Notes: a model not told the origin generated them from the sequence alone. DNA of 64,000 bases from Impatiens glandulifera (GCF_907164915.1 NC_061862.1:135957520-136021519), one strand, 5' to 3'. Counted from the stretch's first letter, positions 12,501 through 25,369 are shown. A program made the numbers and translations.

Positions 12501-15500
12501 GAATATATGAAATAAAACACCGAGAAGAAGAGAAGGAGTTTCTAAAATAGGTAACACCTAATTTGGCGGTGGGCGGCAAAGGACAAACCGAAGTCGACTC
12601 CCGATTTGATATCGAATCGTCTTCAATTTTGCTAGTTCAGGATCGAGTTGTATGTTACTAGTCCTCTTCTCTTATTTGATTTCTTCGTCATCTGAAATGC
12701 TTTTACTTTGCGGAGGCTCTTGACGAAGAAGATGAATATCATGAGCATCTTGTTGGAATAGACGAAATCCAACACCGAGAACAAGAGAATGAACTTCTAA
12801 AATAAGTGACTCTTAATTTGGCGGTGAGGGAAAAAGAACAGACCGAAGTCGACTCCCGATTTGAGATCGAGTCATCTTCATTGTTGCTGGTTCTCTTCTC
12901 TTATTTTATTTTTCCTTCTTTTAAAATTCTACTTCGTGGAAGCTATTGACGAAGAAGATGAATAGCATGAGCAGCTTGTTAGAATAGAAGAAATCCAATA
13001 CCGAGAACAAGAGAAAGAACTATTAAAATAGTTGACTCCTAATTTGGCGGTGGGCGGAAATGCTAGACCGAAGTCAACTCTTGATTTGAGATCGAGTCGT
13101 CTTTATTATTGCTGGTTAGGGATCGAGTCGTATGCTACGAGTCCTCTTTTCTTATTATGTTTCTTCCTCTTCTGAAATGCTTCTGCTTTTCGGAGGCTCT
13201 TTACAAAGAAGATGAGTATCTTGAGCAGTTTGTTAGAATAGACGAAATCCAACAGCGAGAACAAGAAAAGGAGCTTCTAAAATGGTTGATTCCTAATTTG
13301 GCGGTGGGCGGAAAATGACAAACCGAAGTCGACTCTCGATTTGAGATCGAGTCGTCTTCATTGTTGTTGGTTAGGGATCGAGTCGTATGTTACTAGTCCT
13401 CTTCTCTTATTTTGTTTCTCCCTCTTCCAAAATGCTTCTGCTTCGTGGAGGCTCTTGACGAAGAAGATGAATATCGTGAGCAGCTTGTTGGAATAGACGA
13501 AATCCAATACTGAGAACAAGAGAAGGAGCTTCTTAAATAGTTGACTCCTAATATGACGGTGGATTGCAAAGAAAAGACCGAAGTCGACTCCTGATTTGAG
13601 ATCGAGTCGTTTTCATTGTTGCTAGTTAAGGATCGAGTTGAATGCTACTAGTCTTCTTCTCTTATTTTATTTCTCTGTCTTCCGAAATGCTTCTACTTCG
13701 CGGAGGCTCTTGAAGAAGAAGATGAAAATTTATAGCAGTTTGTTGGAATAGACAAAAAATAACACCGAGAACAACAGAAGGAGCTTCTAAAATAGTTGAC
13801 TCCTAATTTGGTAGTGGGCGGCAAAGGATATACCGAAGTGGACTCCCGATTTGAGATCGAGTCGTCTTCATTGTTGCTAGTTAGGATCGAGTCGAACGCT
13901 ACTAGTCTTCTTCTCTTATTTTGTTTCTCCTCTTCCAACATGCTTCTACTTTGCGGAGGCTCTTGACGAATAAGATTAATATCGTGAGCAGCTTGTTGGA
14001 ATAAACGAAATCCAACAACGAGAACAAGAGAAGTAACTTCTAAAATAGTTGACTCATAATATGACAGTGGGTGGCAAAGAAAAGACCAAAGTGGACTCCC
14101 GATTTGAGATCGAGTCGTCTTCATTGTTGCTAGTTAGGGATCGAGTTGAATACTACTAGTCTTCTTCTCTTATTTTATTTCTCCCTCTTCCGAAATGCTT
14201 CTGCTTTGCAAAGGCTCTTTACGAAGAAGATAAATATCATGAGCAGTTTGTTGGAATAGATAAAATCAAACACCGAGAACAAGAGAAGGAGCTTCTAAAT
14301 AGATAACACCTAATTTGGTGGTGGGCGGTAAAAGACAGACCGAAGTCGACTCCCGATTTTAGACCGAGTCGTCTTCAATATTGCTGGTTAAGGATCGAGT
14401 TGTATGCTACTAGTTCTCTTCTCTTATTTTGTTTCTCCCTTTTCTGAAATGCTTTTACTTCGCGAAGCCTCTTGACGAAGAAGATGAATATCGTGAGCAG
14501 CTTTTGGAATAGACGAAATCCAACACCGAGAACAAGAGAATGAGCTTCTAAAATAAGTGACTCCTAATTTGGCGGTGGGCGGCAAAGGACAGACCGAGTC
14601 GTCTTCATTGTTGCTGGTTAAGGATCCAGTCGTATGCTAATAGACCTCTTCTCTTATTTTATTTCTCCCTCTTTTGAAATTCTCCTACTTCTGCAGGCTC
14701 TTGACGAAGAAGATGAATAGCGTGAGCATCTTGTTGGAATAGACGAAATCCAATATAAAGAACAAGAGAATGAGCTTCTAAAATTGTTTACTCATAATTT
14801 GGTAGTGGGCGGCAAATGACAGACCGAAGTAGACTCCCGATTTGAGATCGAGTCGTCTTCATTGTTGCTGGTTAGGGATCAAGTCCTATGCTACGGTTCC
14901 TCTTTTTTTATTTTGTTTCTTCCTTTTTCAAAATGCTTCTACTTCGCGGAGGCTCTTGACGGAGAAGATGAATATCTAGATCAGCTTGTAGGAATAGACG
15001 AAATCCAACACTGAGAACAAGAAAAGGAGCTTCTAAAATAGTTGACTCCTATTTTAGCGGTGGGTGGCAAATGACAAACCGAAGTCTACTCCTGATTATA
15101 GATCAAGTCGTCTTTATTGTTACTGGTTAGGGATCGAGTCATATGCTACGAGTCCTCTTTTCTTATTTTGTTTCTCCCTCTTCCGAAATGCTTCTGCTTC
15201 ACGGAGGCTCTTGCGAAGAAGATGAGTATCTTGTGCAGCTTGTTGGAATAGACGAAATCCAACACCGAGAACAAGAGATAGAGCTTTTAAAATAGTTGAC
15301 TCCTAATTTGGCGGTGGACGGCAAATGACAGACCAAGTCAACTCCCAATTTGAGATCGAGTCCTCTTCATTGTTGTTGGTTAGGTTTCGAGTCGTATGCT
15401 ACGAGTCCTCTTTTCTTATTTTATTTCTCCCTCTTCCGAAATACTTTTGCTTCGCGGAGGCTCTTGACGAAGAAGATGAGTATCTTGAGCATCTTGTTGG

Positions 15501-18500
15501 AATAGACGAAATCCAACACCGAGAACAAGATAATGAGCTTCTAAAATAGTTGACTCCTAATTTGGCGGTGGGCGGCAAAGGATAGTCCCAAGTTAACTCC
15601 CAATTTGAGATTGAGTCGTCTTCATTGTTGCTGGTTAGGGATCGAGTTGTATGCTAATAGTCCTCGTCTCTTATTTTATTTCTTCCTCTTTAGAAATTCT
15701 CCTACATTGCGAAGGTTCTTAACGAAGAAGATGAATATCGTGAGCAGCTTATTGGAATAGACAAAATTCAACACTGAGAATAAGAGAAAGATCTTCTAAA
15801 ATAGGTGACTCCTAATTTGGCGGGGCCATAAAGGACAGACCAAAGTCGACACCCGATTTGAGATCCAGTCGTATGCTACTAGTCCTCATCTCTTATTTTG
15901 TTTCCCCCTCTTCTGAAATGCTTCTATTTCGCAAAGGCTCTTGACGAAAAAGATGAATATTGTGAGAAACTTGGTTGAATAGACGAAATCCAACAACGAG
16001 AACAAGAGAATGAGCTTCGAAAATAGTTGACTCCTAATTTGGAGGTGGGCGGCAATGTACAGACCGAAGTCGAATCCCGATTTTAGACCGAGTCATCTTC
16101 ATTGTTGCTGGATAGGGATCGAGTCGTATGTTAATAGTCCTCTTCTCTTATTTTATTTCTCCCTCTTTCAAAATTCTCCTACTTCGTAGAGAATCTTGAC
16201 GAAGAAGATGAATATCGTGAGCAGTTGTTGGAATAGACGAAATCCAACATCGAGAATAAGAGAAGGAGCTTCTAAATTAGCTGACTCCTTATTTGGTGGG
16301 GGCCGTAAAGAACAGACCGAAGTCGACTCCCAATTTGAGTTCGAGTCGTATGCTACTAGTTCTCATCTCTTATTTTGTTTCTCCCTCTTCTGAAATGCTT
16401 CTACTTCGCAGAGGCTCTTGACGAAGAAGATGAATATAATGAGCAGTTTGTTGGAATAGACGAAATCCAACAACGAGAACAAGAGAATGAGCTTCTAAAA
16501 TAGTTGACTCCTAACTTGGCAGTGGGCGGCAAAGGACAGACCGAAGTCGACTCACGGTTTTAGATCGAGTCGTCTTCATTGTAGCTGGATAAGAATTGAG
16601 TCGTATGTAAATAGTCCTCCTCTCTTATTTTATTTCTCCCTCTTTCTAAATTCTCCTACTTCGTAGAGGGTCTTGACGAAGAAGATAAATATCGTGAACA
16701 ACTTGTTGGAATAAACAAAATCCAACACCAAGAACAAGTGAAGGAGTTTCTAAAATACCTGAATCCTAATTTGGCGGTGGGTGGCAAATGACAAACCAAA
16801 GTCGATTCCCGATTTGAGATCGAGTCATCCTCATTGTTGCTGGTTAGGATCGAGTCTTATGCTACTAGTACTCTTTTCTTATTTTGTTTATCTCTCTTCC
16901 GAAATGCTTTTGTTTCGCGGAGGCTCATGACGAAGAAGATGAGTATCGTGAGGGAGCTTGTTGGAATATACGAAATCCAACACCGAGAACAAGAGAAGGA
17001 GCTTCTAAAATAGTTCACTCCTAATTTGGCAGTGGTCGGCAAAGGATATACCGAAGTCGACTTCCGATTTGAGATCGAGTCGTCTTCATTGTTGCTGGTT
17101 AGGGATCGAGTCGTATGCTACTAGTCTCTTCTCTTATTTTGTTTCTCCCTCTTCCAAAATTCTTATGCTTCGCGGAGGCTCTTGACGAAGAATATGAATA
17201 TCTAGAGCAACTTGTTGGAAAAGACGAAATCCAACACCGAAAACAAGAGAAGGAGCTTCTAAAATAGCTAACTCCTAATATGACGGTAGGTGGCAAAGGA
17301 AATACCGAAGTCGACTCCCGATTTGAGATCAAGTCATTTTCATTGTTGATAGTTAGGGATCGGGATGAATGGTACTAGTCCTCATCTCTTATTTTGTTTC
17401 AACCTCTTCTGAAATGTTTCTACTTCACGGAGGCTCTTGACGAAGAAGATTAATATTGTGAGCAGTTTGTTGGAATTAACGAAATCCAACAATGAGAACA
17501 AGAGAATGAGCTTATAAAATAGTAGACTCCTAATTTTTCGGTGGGCGGCAAAGGACAGACCGAAGTCGACATCCAATTTTAGATCGAGTCGTCTTCATTG
17601 TTTTTGGATAAGGATCGAGTCGTATGCTAATAGTCCTCTTCTCTTATTTTATTTCACCCTCTTTCGAAATTCTCCTACTTCGCGAAGGCTCCTGACGAAG
17701 TAGATGAATATTGTGAGCAGCTTGTTGGAATAGACGAAATCCAACACCAGGAACAAGAGGATGAACTTCTAAAATATTTGACTACTAATTTGGCGGTGTG
17801 TGGCAAATGACAAACCGAAGTCGATTCCCGATTTGAGATCGAGTCATCTTCATTGTTGCTGGTTAGGATCGAGTCGTATGCTACTAGTCCTCTTTTCTTG
17901 TTTTGTTTGTCCTTCTTTAGAAATGCTTTTTCTTCGTGGAGGCTCTTGACGAAGAAGATGAGTATCGTGAGCAACTTGTTGGAATAGACAAAATCAACTC
18001 CGAGAATAATAGAAGGAGATTCTAAAATGGTTGGCTCCTAATTTAGCGGTGGGCGGCAAAGGACAAACCGAAGTCAACTCCCTATTTGAGATCGAGTTGT
18101 CTCATTGTTGCTGGTTAGGAATCGAGTCGTATGCTACTAGTCCTCTTCTCTTATTTTGTTTCTCCCTCTTCCGAAATTCTTCTACTTTGCAAAGTCTTTT
18201 GACGAATAAGATGCATATCTTGAGCAGCTTGTTGAAATAGACGAAACCCAACACCGAGAACAAGAGAATGAGCTTATAAAATATTTGACTCCTAATTTGG
18301 TAGTGGGCGGCAAAGGATATACGGAAGTCGACTCCCGATTTGAGATCGAGTCGTCTTCATTGTTGTTGGTTAGGAATCGAGTCATATGCTACTAGTTCTC
18401 ATCTCTTATTTTGTTTCTCCCTCTTCCAAAATGCTTCTGCTTCGCGGAGGCTCTTGACGAAGAAGATGAATATCGTGAGCAGCTTGTTTGAATAGACGAA

Positions 18501-19172
18501 ATCCAACACCAATAATAAGAGAAGGAGCTTCTAAAATAGTTGACTCCTAATTTGGCAGTGGGCGGCAAAGTATAGACCGAAAGTCGACTCCTGATTTGAG
18601 ATCGAGTCGTCTTGATTTATGTTAGTTAGGGATCGAGTCGTATGCTACTAGTCCTCTTCTCTTATTTTGTTTCTCCCTCTTCCAAAATATTTCTACTTTG
18701 TGGAGGCTCTTGACGAAGAAGATTTATATCGTGAGCAGTTTGTTGGAATAGAAAAAATCATACATCGAGAACAAGAGAAGGAGCTTCTAAAATAGCTGAC
18801 TCTTAATTTGGCGGTGGGTGGTAAAGGATAGACCGAAGTCAACTCCCGATTTATGATCGAGTCGTCTTCATTGTTGCACGTTAGGGATCCAATCGTATGC
18901 TACTAGTCCTCTTCTCTTATTTTGTTTCTTCTTCTTCCGAAATGTTTCTACTTCACGGAGGCTTTTGACAAAGAAGATGAATATCTAGAGCATCCTGTTG
19001 GAATTGACGAAATCCAACACCGAGAACAAGAGAAGGAGCTTCTAAAATAGCTAACTCCTAATTTGGTAGTGGGCGGCAAAGGACAGACCGAAGTCGACTC
19101 CCAATTTGAGATTGAGTCGTCTTCATTATTGTTGGTTAGGGATCGAGTCGTATGCTATTAGTCCTCTTCTTT
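9566..19172. repeat. Tandem array of a 255-bp unit, about 38 copies
   Basis: The landmark gacgaagaagatgaatatcg recurs at 10411, 10666, 10920 and 11175, spacings of 254-255 bp, and the pattern continues through the array. Copies differ by scattered substitutions and small indels; a short copy lies near 12870 and one with a duplicated piece near 11360. 255 is 85 codons. On the plus strand a reading such as EEDEYLEQLVGIDEIQ continues through a whole unit, stopped in most copies by TAG after 'tatgctac' and 'ctaaaa'. The minus strand is also partly open (143 codons at 13693-14124). No known protein is recognised. The array lies wholly inside the CACTA element. Confidence 0.92.
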
Positions 19173-20760
19173 ACAACTGGTTGGAGATCGGTTTGAAGGG
19201 AGGCACAAAGGGTTTACCCCACATCTCGTCATATTTCTTGGTAAGTTGTAAAAAATATCTATAAACCTGCAATTAATCATAGTGAGTTTATTGAGAAATT
19301 TGGTTGATCGATTGTAACTGTTTTTTTAGAAATTCGATCTAGCTTTAACGTTTTTGTTTTAAGTTAAGATTGGTTTATTTTTCTTTTAATTTAGATGACT
19401 ATCAGTTTGATTAGTTGTTACTTCATCTTGTTACATCCACATGTTTGATAAAATGTTTCAATAATTGAGATTTTGTGTTTGTACTTTCCTTACTTAGCTA
19501 GTTTAGAGATTTTAATAATATCACATGCCACTATACACTCACCCTAATGCATGTTTCACCGTTATTTGTTTTTGAAGCATCCAGGTGATGGGACAAGGAG
19601 TTGAAAGCAGTTTTTTTTACTAAATTTAGTTATATTTGGTATGAATTTAGTGTGAAGTGTTGATGATGACCGACAATGTTGATCACTCTAAGTTTTTTCA
19701 TTACCTTCAAGTATTTATTTTGTCTGTCAAATGCATTTCTTTTTATCATCTTCTTAATCTCATGTCTCATTTATTCTTGATCTAAGTCAACCTTTGTTAC
19801 ATATATGCATTGTTTATGGGAGAACAGCTACACAGTTCTTGTCAAGAGGGATTCCATTCATATTCAACTCATGGATGGTTAGGAACCAACCCATAAAGGA
19901 TTGTGCTGTATTTATTTTTTCTTACATTCTTCTGAATCATGAACTGTGTTTCTTCTTTTTTTAAGAATTTATTGGCTGCCCTTATAAATGAAACAAAATT
20001 TAATGGAAGTTAAATGTGAGGAATGTGGTTATGCAATTGTTTATTCATTAAACAGTTTGTGGCATATCAGGTAGAAATGTTGATACTTGTTTCTTTAACT
20101 CTTTTGATTTTTGTACAAGGAATAAGAGGCCTTTGTCCTTTAGGCTTTATCCCTTTTTAGTAGTAGCGAACCCCCCAAGTGAATATTTGCGGCAAGAAAT
20201 GAAACCAAATTTTAGGATGACTGACCCTTTTAATTATGAGACAATTTGTTCTTGGATTAGAAAGTTATGGGGGCTTATGTTTAGAGGAACTTTTTTTCCC
20301 TTTATCTCGTCAAACACCCTTGAGATCTTCAAGTGATGTGTTTGGTTTATTACACCATTTAAAGAGGAATAGGAAATGAAGTCTGATCTTAATTTGATTC
20401 TCAATCATCCATGTTCCAATAGTACTCTTCTTTGTTCTTTTAAATGCAGATATATGTCGTTCAGTTTCATTTCTTTGTCACTTGTGTGTTGTTCCTTAGT
20501 CGCGAGGGCTTCCATCGAGCATGTATGAGAGCAATGTTCAACCGGTAAATTCTCAAGCTAATATTGTTACCTAATCGATTCACGATCCATTCAAATTCTC
20601 AACGCAAGCTTATTACATGTTCTCATTCATCCAAATATTATAAATTTTCATATACTTTTGCTCAATAAACTTCTACATGTCTTCTTTTTTAGTAATTATT
20701 TTAGACTCCATATTATAATTCTGTAGAATTTTCTCTGCTATTTGTTTTAATTCCAAAAAA
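19173..20760. other. Exon-like fragments inside CACTA, unidentified
   Basis: The array ends abruptly at about 19172 and base composition becomes more ordinary. Short open stretches end at good splice donors: about 19190-19250 before gtaagttg, and about 20449-20543 (after tgcag, before gtaaat). A 67-codon open frame lies at 20133-20336. This pattern suggests captured genic DNA, perhaps upstream parts of the cytochrome b5 gene whose fragment follows, but I recognise no family in these pieces. Confidence 0.35.
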
Positions 20761-20773
20761 ACAAACAAACTAG

Positions 20774-20859
20774 TGTATGAAGATGTAGGCCGCAAGGATT
20801 CCACTAGGGATATGATAGAAAAATACTACATCGGTTAGATCGATTCTTCAACCATTCCT
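20774..20859 (+). pseudogene. Cytochrome b5 exon fragment captured in CACTA
   Basis: The frame reads YEDVGRKDSTRDMIEKYYIG, a stop, then IDSSTIP. Plant cytochrome b5 has an FEDVGHS-x-x-AR-x-M-x-x-YY-x-GEIDSSTIP segment at the end of its heme-binding domain, and the order and spacing match. The glutamate of GEIDSS is replaced by a TAG stop, and the second heme-ligand histidine (GHS) is an arginine, so it is non-functional. A splice-acceptor-like tag precedes it. The HPGG region and membrane tail are not seen. Confidence 0.65.
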
Positions 20860-23604
20860 CTGAAATGAACTTACATTCCGGCTCTATAACTGAAAAAAGA
20901 AACTTTTGAGGCCTCATTGACTTGTTCTTTGTATTATCTTAATTTGTGTTGACATGGACATGGTGGATATACAAGTTATATGTGTAGTTATTGCCAATAT
21001 TTTGCACCAACACTATCGATATCTATGCCGGCATAAATGGGCTTGAAGTTAAGAAAACAATTGTTATTGCCTTTGATGTAAATTAGCCATGTTTTTTGGA
21101 TGATAATTTGCTTGTTGTTAAGTAATAATAATAAAATATAGAAAAAGTATTTGAGATGTTATATGACCTTTGTAGATGTTGATAAACAATGGTTTGCAAA
21201 TTGGATTATCTTCTAATTTGATTGGATTTACTTTCTTTCAGCTAGTAATAATAATTAATGATGCCTATTATGATATTATCCTTTGTCCACGCCATCGACT
21301 GTCGGTATAAGTATCAACTTTTTATGTTAGTGATGCTACATTGACACTGGTATGATAAATATTTTTAATACATTTTCTAGATTTGGCTAGAAAACGGAAT
21401 TACTAATCGAGACAAAAGGCATGACATGTACGTGTCCTCGAGGGTTATGGGCCGAAAATCAGAAGTCGCTTTTTGTTGCATCAATAATTTTTCAGGTAAT
21501 TTATATTATTTATCAATAATTGTTTCTAAATAAATAATCCAACAAGAATTCACATATATATATATATATGTATATTATTTGATTATGCTTGTGTTTTATA
21601 CTGAGGTGGTTCCTGACTAGATAAAACATGAACATTAAATTGAAATTTTAATCAATAAAATAGTTCATCAATAAATATAGATTAAATTGAAATTGATTGA
21701 CTTTCTTTCTACATAAACATGTTGTTTTATATATATTTACATGTTGTTAGATACTTTGAGTCAATCAATTTCAATTTAATAATATAAGTATTAGAACAGA
21801 AAGAATTATGAGTTATTATTCTAATTAATCATATCTAATGCATGTTTTTAGTTCGTAGTAGCTTGATTTTTGTTGAACTATTGAATATCAATAAGATCTA
21901 AAGAATGATTTCGAGTAAGTACGTTATAAATTATAATATGCATTAAATTAAAAGTTTGTTTTGTGGTTTCATAAATTAACATGATAGCAACTATATCAGT
22001 TATATGCATTAAATTAAAAGTTTGTTTTGTGGTTTCATAAATTAACATGATAGCAACTATATCAATAGGTACGAGAATAGGAATGGAATACAATATTGTC
22101 TTGGTATCATGAACTGATCATCAAGATTAATAATTTCATATTAAATGTTCCTTGGATCTATAACACAAATTTTATTATTAACATAGCTATTCACTTACAT
22201 TCACAAGTTTATTTCCACTAGCCTTACAAATTTAATTTGAAAAGTAAGATTCATCATAAGATTAGTCATTTGTTATTATTCATTTATAGGCTAACCACAT
22301 TTTGATTATATGCTATCATTTTCATTGTCTCTTTATATTCAGTTATTGGAAATAAATCTAACGAGATCTTTTGCACAATTATGCTGAGTTATTCTTAATT
22401 TACAATCAATGTGAGTTTTTCTCATGACTTAGGTTTCAGTTCAGTCATTTTCATTTAAGCATTCTTAAAATAAATATGTAATATTGATGCTCCTCATAAA
22501 TATTTAATTTAAGTATTAATTTTATTAATTTTATTATAGATTTCTTGTCATACATCAAACAATGGATTCAAAGGTATGTGATACATATCTCTCATCTACA
22601 TAGTTTTTAATATTTGTTTTCTACTCTTATTAAAGAAATATAAATGTAGAGTACATTTTACAAATAAGAAAATTAGTATGGGATAAGTAAGGCTTATTAA
22701 ATAATGAGGAAGCAGACTAACAAAATACCCAATAAGTAAATAATGTAAAGATAGAGTATAAGAGATAAAGATGGTGACAAAAAAGCTCTTACCACTATGT
22801 TTTTATTCCCATTCTACCCTGTTTGCATTCTACCCTGTTTGCTTGCTAAAATCAATTTTAAGTTGTTAATTAATATGGATAGAAATGTCTAGTGACCATC
22901 TTAAAAAATATATATTAATTTATGCATTATAAATTATACTTTTCTTTTAACTTTATTATTCTTTCCTATTCTAAAATAAAGTACTTGACTTTAAGATTTA
23001 ATAGAAGATTTTGTCTTATTTTAAAAGTCATGTGCATAATGTTTTATTAGGCAACTGTGTGAATTCTAATAAATTATTATGATAAAAGCATATGTTTGGT
23101 ATCAATTTAATGATTAAATTAGTTTATTATAAATAGGTATAATAATGGTGGTTTTGATGCGTTATATTTGATTGCAGGATAATTTTTTGTTGTTATGCCG
23201 CAACAACTTTATACTATTTTGTTGTTATTTAACTGGATTAAGAAAAAATAAGGTGATTGATTTTATTCCTTATTATTTTGTTTCTGATTTGTAGTAAAAT
23301 ATAAGTGTTAATGCTTAAAATATTTTAAATGAATAGACAAACTCTAAGATGTATTTTAATGGTTTTCATATTTTTGTTGAAATTTTTGTATCTCAATATT
23401 TAGTATTTCTTATGTATTTAGAATTTTTGTTTAAATTTAAAAATAATTTTTAAAATATATAAATAATAAAAGTAAAAAAATGAAAATATAATTTCTTGAA
23501 AAACATAAAAGAAAGACTGGAGAAAAAAATAACCGAATAAAAAAAAATAAAACAAAAAAACCTGAAAAAATAATGGGCTAAAAATTAATTAAAAAATATA
23601 TAGT
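20860..23604. other. CACTA interior without recognisable genes
   Basis: AT-rich sequence with intron-like texture. A short open stretch at about 21380-21495, ending at ggtaatt, could be a captured exon but is not recognised. The only other structure is the 66-bp tandem duplication at 21940-22071. Confidence 0.4.
21940..22071. repeat. 66-bp perfect tandem duplication
   Basis: Two virtually identical 66-bp copies (21940-22005 and 22006-22071), each starting gcattaaattaaaagtttg. The near identity points to a recent event. Confidence 0.95.
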
Positions 23605-23757
23605 TCTGGCGACGTTTATTTTAGTTTTACTAACGCTTATTTAAGCGTCGCTGACACTTACAACGACCCTGCTCTGTGATATCTCTAGCGACGCTTTTAA
23701 ACGTCGGAAAAAACCATTTTAAACATCGACGAATGTCTAATTTGTTGTAGTGTGTAG

Positions 23758-23860
23758 GGTTGTGACGTATCGGTGTTACTAGCTACAGCGCGACCAGAAT
23801 AGAAAGTGAGAAAGATACACCTCCTAATAGTTTCTTCGGGGGCTTGAGAGTCAATCTACA
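23758..23860 (+). pseudogene. Class III peroxidase, exon 2 (frameshifted)
   Basis: After a TAG acceptor the frame reads GCDVSVLL, the calcium-site block that follows the first intron in class III peroxidases. After a frameshift it reads SEKDTPPN-SFFGGLRV, matching the family's EKD/PN-x-S-x-RG-x-V region. The expected RG is GG. The acceptor overlaps the CACTA target duplication, which shows how close to the exon the CACTA inserted. Confidence 0.8.
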
Positions 23861-23983
23861 TATGCATTATACTTAGGTTAAGCTTAGTCTAACAAAATAA
23901 ATTTATTATTTCTCAAATCTTTATTAGTATCAATTTTTATTTTAAATAATGATAGTCGGATATTAATTATTTAGTGTTAAACT

Positions 23984-24980
23984 AGTAGAAAAAGGGGCAT
24001 TAGTAAGGGCTAAAACCGTTACAAAAAACCCTAAAAACCGTTACTAATAACTTTCAGTAACGGCATATAATGTCGTTACCATTCGTTACAGAAACGAACG
24101 TTACTAATACTTATCTAGTATTAGTAACGGCTCTCTAATGTCGTTACTGATACTAGTATCAGTCCCCTTTTATCTTTTTGTTATAATGGATACTATTGCA
24201 AAGATTCTATCTTGCTCCCACCATGAAAAAGGAAGACGAATCAAAACCAGGGCCCTGGAAAGACGTCTATTAAAAGGAAATTTGTTTTTATTTTTTCGAA
24301 TGAGTTTTTGATCAAGTTTTGAATGACTTTCTAGTCAGATCGTTCCTGCATTTCCCGCGACGTTCACTTCACTCTGCTGAATCGCACTATCCATGAGTGC
24401 TTTGCCAACTCTCTGGATGATATCAAACTCTTTTGCCATCGTGGACTAAACTGGATGCAGCCGGAAGATCGAAAACACACGTCCCAACGTTGGTCGGTTT
24501 CCACCCGGTTTCCTATTTCGGGAGGAAAGACTCAGTTTATTGAGGCCTTGTTTTGGACTGGTGAGCCCAGGCCCAGCGTACGAAGCAGGAAGAAATCGGT
24601 ACCCGCGAGGCTAGCGAAGTCGGCACAAGAAGTAGGCGGAGGTTCAATTAACAGGTGTCAGCCCATCCACCCACTCGCCTACTCGTCATGTCTGGCTTGT
24701 TTAGAATGTAGGAACCCAGCTTTCTTAGGAATGAGCATTGACGCGATAAAGCCCCGGTAAAAAAAAGTGCAAGTGACTTCTAGTTCTGTGCAACGGTCGC
24801 AGAAGTCGGTCAGCCTACATAAAAGCCCAGTTCCAATATTAGTTTCAATATTAGAGGAAGCATTGTAATACCCTTACTGATACTAGTATCAGTAACGACA
24901 CTATCACTTAGATTACTGTTACTGGTATGAATATCAATAACGGTATTGACAAATGGAGAGTCGTTACAAATATTTATAGA
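23984..24980. mobile_element. CACTA-like end sequences with ccgttactaa repeats
   Basis: The segment opens with ctagtagaaaaaggggcatt, resembling a CACTAGTAGAAAAA-type CACTA terminus with its first bases mutated. It is followed by repeated gttactaa/ttagtaac motifs in both orientations. The palindrome gatactagtatc occurs at about 24149 and again at about 24879, on either side of the GC-richer insert. I cannot find the matching opposite terminus, so the element is truncated or rearranged. Confidence 0.5.
24190..24835. other. Probable mitochondrial DNA insertion (NUMT)
   Basis: This block has clearly higher GC content than everything around it and lacks the poly-A/T tracts of the flanks. Its texture (for example gacgcgataaagccccggta and ggctagcgaagtcggcacaa) is like angiosperm mitochondrial intergenic DNA. 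A 101-codon ORF at 24455-24760 matches no family I know. Origin is inferred from composition and familiarity; a plastid, bacterial or nuclear genic source is not excluded. Confidence 0.4.
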
Positions 24981-25105
24981 TATTTATATGTTTTTCATTT
25001 TTATTTAAATTATTAGTATAACTATAAACAATATTAAATATTTGATTGGCAAAAACATTTATATAATTCAAATATCATAATCCAAATATCATAATCAAAA
25101 AATAT

Positions 25106-25369
25106 TTAATAAAAAAATAACACTCTAATCAATCTATCTATCTCTTCCTCCACTTCCTTCCTTTTCCACCTCATACAATCCTTTGCAAACACAACCGCAC
25201 ACGATGATGTCGATATCCTGTTCAGTAAATGCTCGGTGTATTCCTCGAATTTCATTGCTATTGTGTTTATTTCCTTCATCATCTCGCTTGCTGTCCAAGC
25301 TGCCAACTCCATGTTATCGCTATCTAAGTGTTTGTCTCTTGCCTTTCTGTACACTTCACTGTTTTCCAT
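25106..25369 (-). other. Exon-like open frame, unidentified
   Basis: An 87-codon minus-strand frame with protein-like, charged, helical composition (for example WTASEMMKEINTIAMKFEEY near the middle). It lies just downstream, in the same orientation, of the DNA polymerase delta exons. It does not match the polymerase's next exon as I know it, so it may be part of a second captured gene. No function is proposed. Confidence 0.3.

Larger units (their letters stand above)
9180..23752. mobile_element. CACTA (En/Spm-type) element, 14.6 kb, satellite-bearing, non-autonomous
   Basis: The left end CACTACAACAAAATATAG and the inverted right end CACTACAACAAATTAG share a 12-bp TIR. A 3-bp target duplication TGT flanks the element (9177-9179, 23753-23755). 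Unit 2 at about 58495-58505 (gatcatgtaggg) is the matching empty site. Right subterminal DNA (23605-23745) has repeated gcgacgctt/aagcgtcgc motifs. No TNP2 or TNPA domain is recognisable, so it depends on other elements or is dead. It carries the 255-bp tandem array and a cytochrome b5 fragment. It sits in intron 1 of the peroxidase pseudogene. Confidence 0.85.

Noticed and set aside
13693..14124. 143-codon minus-strand ORF and other ORFs of 60-100 codons between 10.7 and 18.4 kb
   Set aside because: They are frames of the 255-bp tandem unit that happen to lack stops; each ends within one or two units and none has its own start context.
9566..19172. CRISPR-like repeat array
   Set aside because: Head-to-tail 255-bp tandem copies without unique spacers, in plant nuclear DNA.
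24455..24760. 101-codon ORF in the GC-richer block
   Set aside because: No recognisable family; openness is expected in a GC-richer stretch, probably organelle-derived.
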